In this document: piece by piece, positions 61,626 to 64,000 of the stretch | How the letters are laid out: each line of letters begins with the position of its first letter | Position numbering within the stretch: position 1 is the first letter of the stretch | DNA from: JABGQS01 sp963674545 | GTDB taxonomy: Bacteria; Bacillota; Clostridia; Christensenellales; SZUA-584 | Length of the DNA: 64,000 nucleotides | Assembly (NCBI GenBank): GCA_963674545.2 | Contig: CAXXFB010000001.1 | Location: forward strand, 1,674,001-1,738,000 | Direction: 5' to 3' | Program-made: the position numbers and the translations under genes | The notes under the pieces: model-generated | What the model saw: only the letters and a program-made list of their open reading frames with translations | What the model was told of the DNA's origin: nothing | The model's database searches: none

Positions 61626-61898
61626 ATATAAAAATAACCTTTCGTCTACAGAGACGAAAAGTATCGCGGTACCACTCTGCTTGCATTAAATAAATGCCAG
61701 CTCAACACGGGCCTTTTTTAGCCCGACCTCTCGTAACATAAGAGACAACTCGTCTCCGCTTACTTTATAACTTCAGCAGAGAAGCTCCAAGGTGAGTTTC
61801 ACTCATCTGCTGTGTCTGCCTTCACACCGACCGGCAGCTCTCTTTGCATCAGCGCAACAAGTTACTTTTTCCTCTTCATGGCATTTAATCGTAATTAG
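61626..61898 (-). ncRNA. T-box riboswitch leader (probable leucine specifier)
   Basis: On the minus strand the leader has a stem I with GAGAGCTGCC...GGCAG distal region, then GTGAAACTCACCTTGGAGC. A CTC leucine codon followed by the conserved A lies at the position expected for the specifier. A stem III-like hairpin (CGGGC / GCCCG) follows, then the T-box antiterminator core GAGTGGTACCGCG near 61663-61675. A competing 8-bp terminator TTTCGTCT / AGACGAAA lies at 61640-61659, followed by TTATTTTT. The acyl-CoA synthetase ATG is 27 bases beyond. Thr (ACT) is the alternative specifier reading. Confidence 0.9.
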
Positions 61899-61903
61899 GA
61901 TAT

Positions 61904-61933
61904 ATTATAAAATGAGTAAGGTTTGTGTGTCAA
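61904..61933 (-). promoter_or_regulatory. Sigma-A promoter of the T-box leader
   Basis: Perfect TTGACA, 18 bases, perfect TATAAT on the minus strand. The 466-base gap to mrnC therefore holds this leader, its promoter and the mrnC promoter. Confidence 0.9.
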
Positions 61934-62043
61934 CAGTTAATTTACTCAGCTAGCGATTTAATCGGCTGCTTTTATAAAACATTTCTTCTTTTCCTAAGAG
62001 CCTTTTTCGCTTATCAGTATAATTTAAATTTAAGCTTATTCGC

Positions 62044-62071
62044 TTGTTATATAACCTTGATATGTTATAAT
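62044..62071 (+). promoter_or_regulatory. Promoter of mrnC, extended -10 seven bases before the ATG
   Basis: TTGTTA, 16 bases, TGTTATAAT. The -10 ends at 62071 and the ATG is at 62079, exactly where transcription should start. Confidence 0.65.
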
Positions 62072-62078
62072 CATTTCT

Positions 62079-62486
62079 ATGGAATCAAAGTTGAAAAAAG
62101 AGCCCTTGAGCGAAAGCAGAATAAGAGAGCTCAGCGCCCTTAACCTTGCGTATATAGGCGATACTGTCTACGATCTTCATGTGCGCTCATATCTTGTCAA
62201 ATCCCGGGCGGGAAAAGTGCAGGCTATGCACAAATCAGCCACCTCAGTTGTAAATGCAAAAGCGCAGGCACAGGCAGCTGAGCTTGTCGAGCCTTTGCTA
62301 AGTGAGCGTGAGAAAGAGATCTTCCGCCTTGGTAAAAATGCAAAATCTACGCCGCCCAAAAACATGAGCCCAAAAGACTATTCACTTGCAACAGCAATAG
62401 AGGCGGTAATAGGCTATCTTTACCTTACCGGGCAGCAAGACCGTACAGACGAGATATTCGACATCATACTTAAATCTTTTCTATAA
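62079..62486 (+). CDS. mrnC: Mini-ribonuclease III (MrnC)
   Basis: MrnC lacks the dsRNA-binding domain and trims 23S rRNA precursors in Gram-positive bacteria. The 135 residues carry the family motif NLAYIGDTVYDLHVRSYL near 23-40 with its catalytic aspartates and the later KNMSPKDYSLATAIEAVIGYLYL. There is no ribosome binding site upstream and the promoter -10 is 7 bases away, so the message appears leaderless. It precedes rlmB in a common order. Confidence 0.93.
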   Translation: MESKLKKEPLSESRIRELSALNLAYIGDTVYDLHVRSYLVKSRAGKVQAMHKSATSVVNAKAQAQAAELVEPLLSEREKEIFRLGKNAKSTPPKNMSPKDYSLATAIEAVIGYLYLTGQQDRTDEIFDIILKSFL

Positions 62487-62525
62487 TAAAACCGCTCCTT
62501 GAAAGGAGTGTTGAAAGAGGAATAA

Positions 62526-63275
62526 ATGGACGTTATTTTTGGAAGAAACACAGTAAAAGCCGCTATAAAATCCGGTAGGTCGCTTGACAAAGTACTTGCC
62601 GCAAAAGAGATAGACGACCCAAGCGTAAGAGAAATACTCTCGCTTGCCAAGCAGCACAAGATCCCCGTGGTTCGTGTAGACAAGCGAAAGCTCGACAGCC
62701 TTACCATGGAATTCGGTTATAACGACAGCCCTGCCAATCATCAGGGCATAGTAGCAGTTGTTGCAGCAAAAGACTACGCAAGCATCGATGATATTCTTGC
62801 GCTGGCTGAAGAGCGGGGCGAAGCGCCTTTTATAATCATACTTGACAGCATCACAGACGAAGGCAACTTAGGCTCTATCATAAGAAGTGCGGAAGTTCTT
62901 GGCGCCCACGGCGTTATACTCTCAAAGCGAAGAAGCGCTTCGCTTTCCGCCGTAGCATATAAAACCTCTTCGGGTGCAGCAGAAATTCTGCCGATAGTCA
63001 AAGTCACCAACCTTACCGAAACGATAAAGCAACTAAAAGACAAAGGTGTTTGGATAGCCGCAGCTGATGCAAACAGCGAACCGGCAGATAGTATCAATCT
63101 TAAAGGTGCAATTGCAATAGTTATCGGCAGCGAGGGTGAAGGAATTTCACGTCTTGTCCTTGAGAACTGCGACTTTAAGGCAAAGATACCTATGAAGGGC
63201 AAAACCGGCTCTCTCAACGCTTCGGTCGCTGCAGGCATACTCATGTATGAAAAAACAAGGCAGGACAAAGCATAG
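62526..63275 (+). CDS. rlmB: 23S rRNA 2'-O-methyltransferase RlmB (TrmH/SpoU family)
   Basis: The 249-residue protein has an N-terminal L30e-like substrate domain (IFGRNTVKAAIKSGRSLDKVLAAK) and a knotted SPOUT methyltransferase domain. The SAM-binding and catalytic parts are LDSITDEGNLGSIIRSAEVLG, IGSEGEGISRLVL and LNASVAAGILMYE. It overlaps the next gene by one base. Confidence 0.92.
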   Translation: MDVIFGRNTVKAAIKSGRSLDKVLAAKEIDDPSVREILSLAKQHKIPVVRVDKRKLDSLTMEFGYNDSPANHQGIVAVVAAKDYASIDDILALAEERGEAPFIIILDSITDEGNLGSIIRSAEVLGAHGVILSKRRSASLSAVAYKTSSGAAEILPIVKVTNLTETIKQLKDKGVWIAAADANSEPADSINLKGAIAIVIGSEGEGISRLVLENCDFKAKIPMKGKTGSLNASVAAGILMYEKTRQDKA

Positions 63276-63736
63276 TGCTGGTAGACGGATACAATGTGAT
63301 CTATGCATGGAAACTGGACACAACAAACTTAGAAGATGCACGTCATAAGCTTTTACACATACTTGACGATTACGCAGGTTTTTCAGGTGAAGATATAACC
63401 GTCGTTTTTGATGCATACAACAAAAAAAACGCAGGCAGTGAAGAAAAGCACGGCCTGCTTACGGTGGTATATACCGACCATAACGTCACCGCAGACACAT
63501 ATATACAGCGTGCCGTAAAACAAAGTAATAAAAAAATCAAGGTAGTTACCGCTGATTACTTAGAGCAGATGTCCGTCTTTGAGGCGGGCGCAGCAAGGAT
63601 AACGCCATACGAGCTGGAGCTATATATTGAAGATGCCCGCAAAAAGAACATTAACCATCTTCACCGTTCTACTCTGAGCGGCAATGATCTTAAAAACAAG
63701 CTTAAGCTTGATTCTATCCCGGATAAAAAACAATAA
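63275..63736 (+). CDS. NYN/PIN-like ribonuclease, YacP/Rae1 family
   Basis: The 153-residue protein has the PIN-like motif LLVDGYNVIYAW at its N-terminus and acidic residues in VVFDAYNKKNAGSEE and ADTYIQRAVKQ. B. subtilis Rae1 is a ribosome-associated A-site mRNA nuclease, and the order mrnC-rlmB-yacP is the same. It starts with GTG that overlaps the rlmB stop. Confidence 0.9.
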   Translation: MLVDGYNVIYAWKLDTTNLEDARHKLLHILDDYAGFSGEDITVVFDAYNKKNAGSEEKHGLLTVVYTDHNVTADTYIQRAVKQSNKKIKVVTADYLEQMSVFEAGAARITPYELELYIEDARKKNINHLHRSTLSGNDLKNKLKLDSIPDKKQ

Positions 63737-63754
63737 AGACAAAGGAGAATTTTT

Positions 63755-64000
63755 ATGAAGCTCAAATTCGACAACACAGTAGTGGCAGATGTAGTTATTG
63801 CAGGTGCTGGCTACGCAGGGATCAAAGCCGCCTATGAGTGCAGCAAAGCGGGGCTAGATGTCCTGCTGGTCGTAAAATCAAGGGTCTGCTCCGGCTCAAG
63901 CTATTATCCGCTGATGACAGGCTGCGGATGCCTAGCTCCCAAAGACGACGCAGACAAAGAGCTTTTCGTAGAAGAGCTTTGCGAGGTCGGCCTTGGTATA
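63755..64000 (+). CDS. FAD-binding oxidoreductase, fumarate reductase/L-aspartate oxidase-like (partial)
   Basis: Only the first 82 residues are in the window. They contain the FAD-binding fold VVIAGAGYAGIKAAYECSKAG and then VKSRVCSGSSYYPLMTGCGC, which resembles the flavin attachment and substrate loop of fumarate reductase/succinate dehydrogenase flavoproteins. AAGGAG is 9 bases upstream of the ATG. The exact family cannot be set from this fragment. Confidence 0.8.
   Translation, partial: MKLKFDNTVVADVVIAGAGYAGIKAAYECSKAGLDVLLVVKSRVCSGSSYYPLMTGCGCLAPKDDADKELFVEELCEVGLGI

Overview
The window is chromosomal DNA from a Gram-positive anaerobe of the class Clostridia. The evidence is a PolC-type DNA polymerase III, a CtsR-type heat-shock operator, an RsbV/RsbW/SigB-like partner-switching module, a T-box leader, a SCIFF ranthipeptide locus, HemZ, GlpP, Mini-RNase III and AGGAGG-type ribosome binding sites. 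Several iron-sulfur and flavin enzymes of anaerobic metabolism point the same way. I cannot fix the genus from sequence alone; an Anaerovoracaceae-like organism is only a guess. Most of the window reads as core chromosome, with two AT-rich single-gene islands. I see no rRNA, tRNA, CRISPR array or insertion sequence.

Bases 1-49649 are almost entirely minus-strand. Read from the left these are: a partial zinc-ribbon/membrane/LRR protein; radA and pyk; a URO-D family protein; a CtsR-controlled hsp20; an lrp-aminotransferase-DUF362 ferredoxin operon; a small membrane-anchored protein with a hydantoinase-family protein; an AT-rich HEPN-like gene between two look-alike terminators; glyA-rnc-acpP-plsX; rpmF-DUF177; hemZ, an MBL hydrolase, dtd, relA and recJ; secF-secD; a long envelope/translation block (polC, ispG, rseP, dxr, cdsA, uppS, an orphan PASTA protein, frr, pyrH, tsf, rpsB); a glycolipid-type glycosyltransferase with a flippase-like membrane protein; divIVA, sepF, yggS and an HlyD-like protein of the division cluster; and the SigB-like stress module.

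At about 49.7 kb transcription diverges. The plus strand carries glpP with a divergent acetate-kinase homologue, a zinc-finger/HTH/DUF2087 regulator and an AT-rich KAP-type P-loop NTPase. After a minus-strand gamma-carbonic anhydrase and the SCIFF maturase plus its 48-residue precursor, the plus strand resumes with a three-gene glycerol-3-phosphate dehydrogenase-like operon. A minus-strand acyl-CoA synthetase follows, governed by a complete T-box riboswitch with a probable leucine specifier. The window ends with mrnC, rlmB, a YacP/Rae1-type nuclease and a truncated flavoprotein on the plus strand.

The points most worth a second look are: the T-box on an acyl-CoA ligase rather than a classical amino-acid gene; the stress module, in which RsbW has lost its ATP-binding residues and a second, intact RsbW-type ATPase sits behind a textbook sigma-B promoter overlapping the sigma gene's stop codon; the unannotated-size SCIFF peptide; an AckA homologue whose HLGNG motif is changed; the HEPN and KAP genes as possible defence cargo; and an apparently leaderless mrnC.
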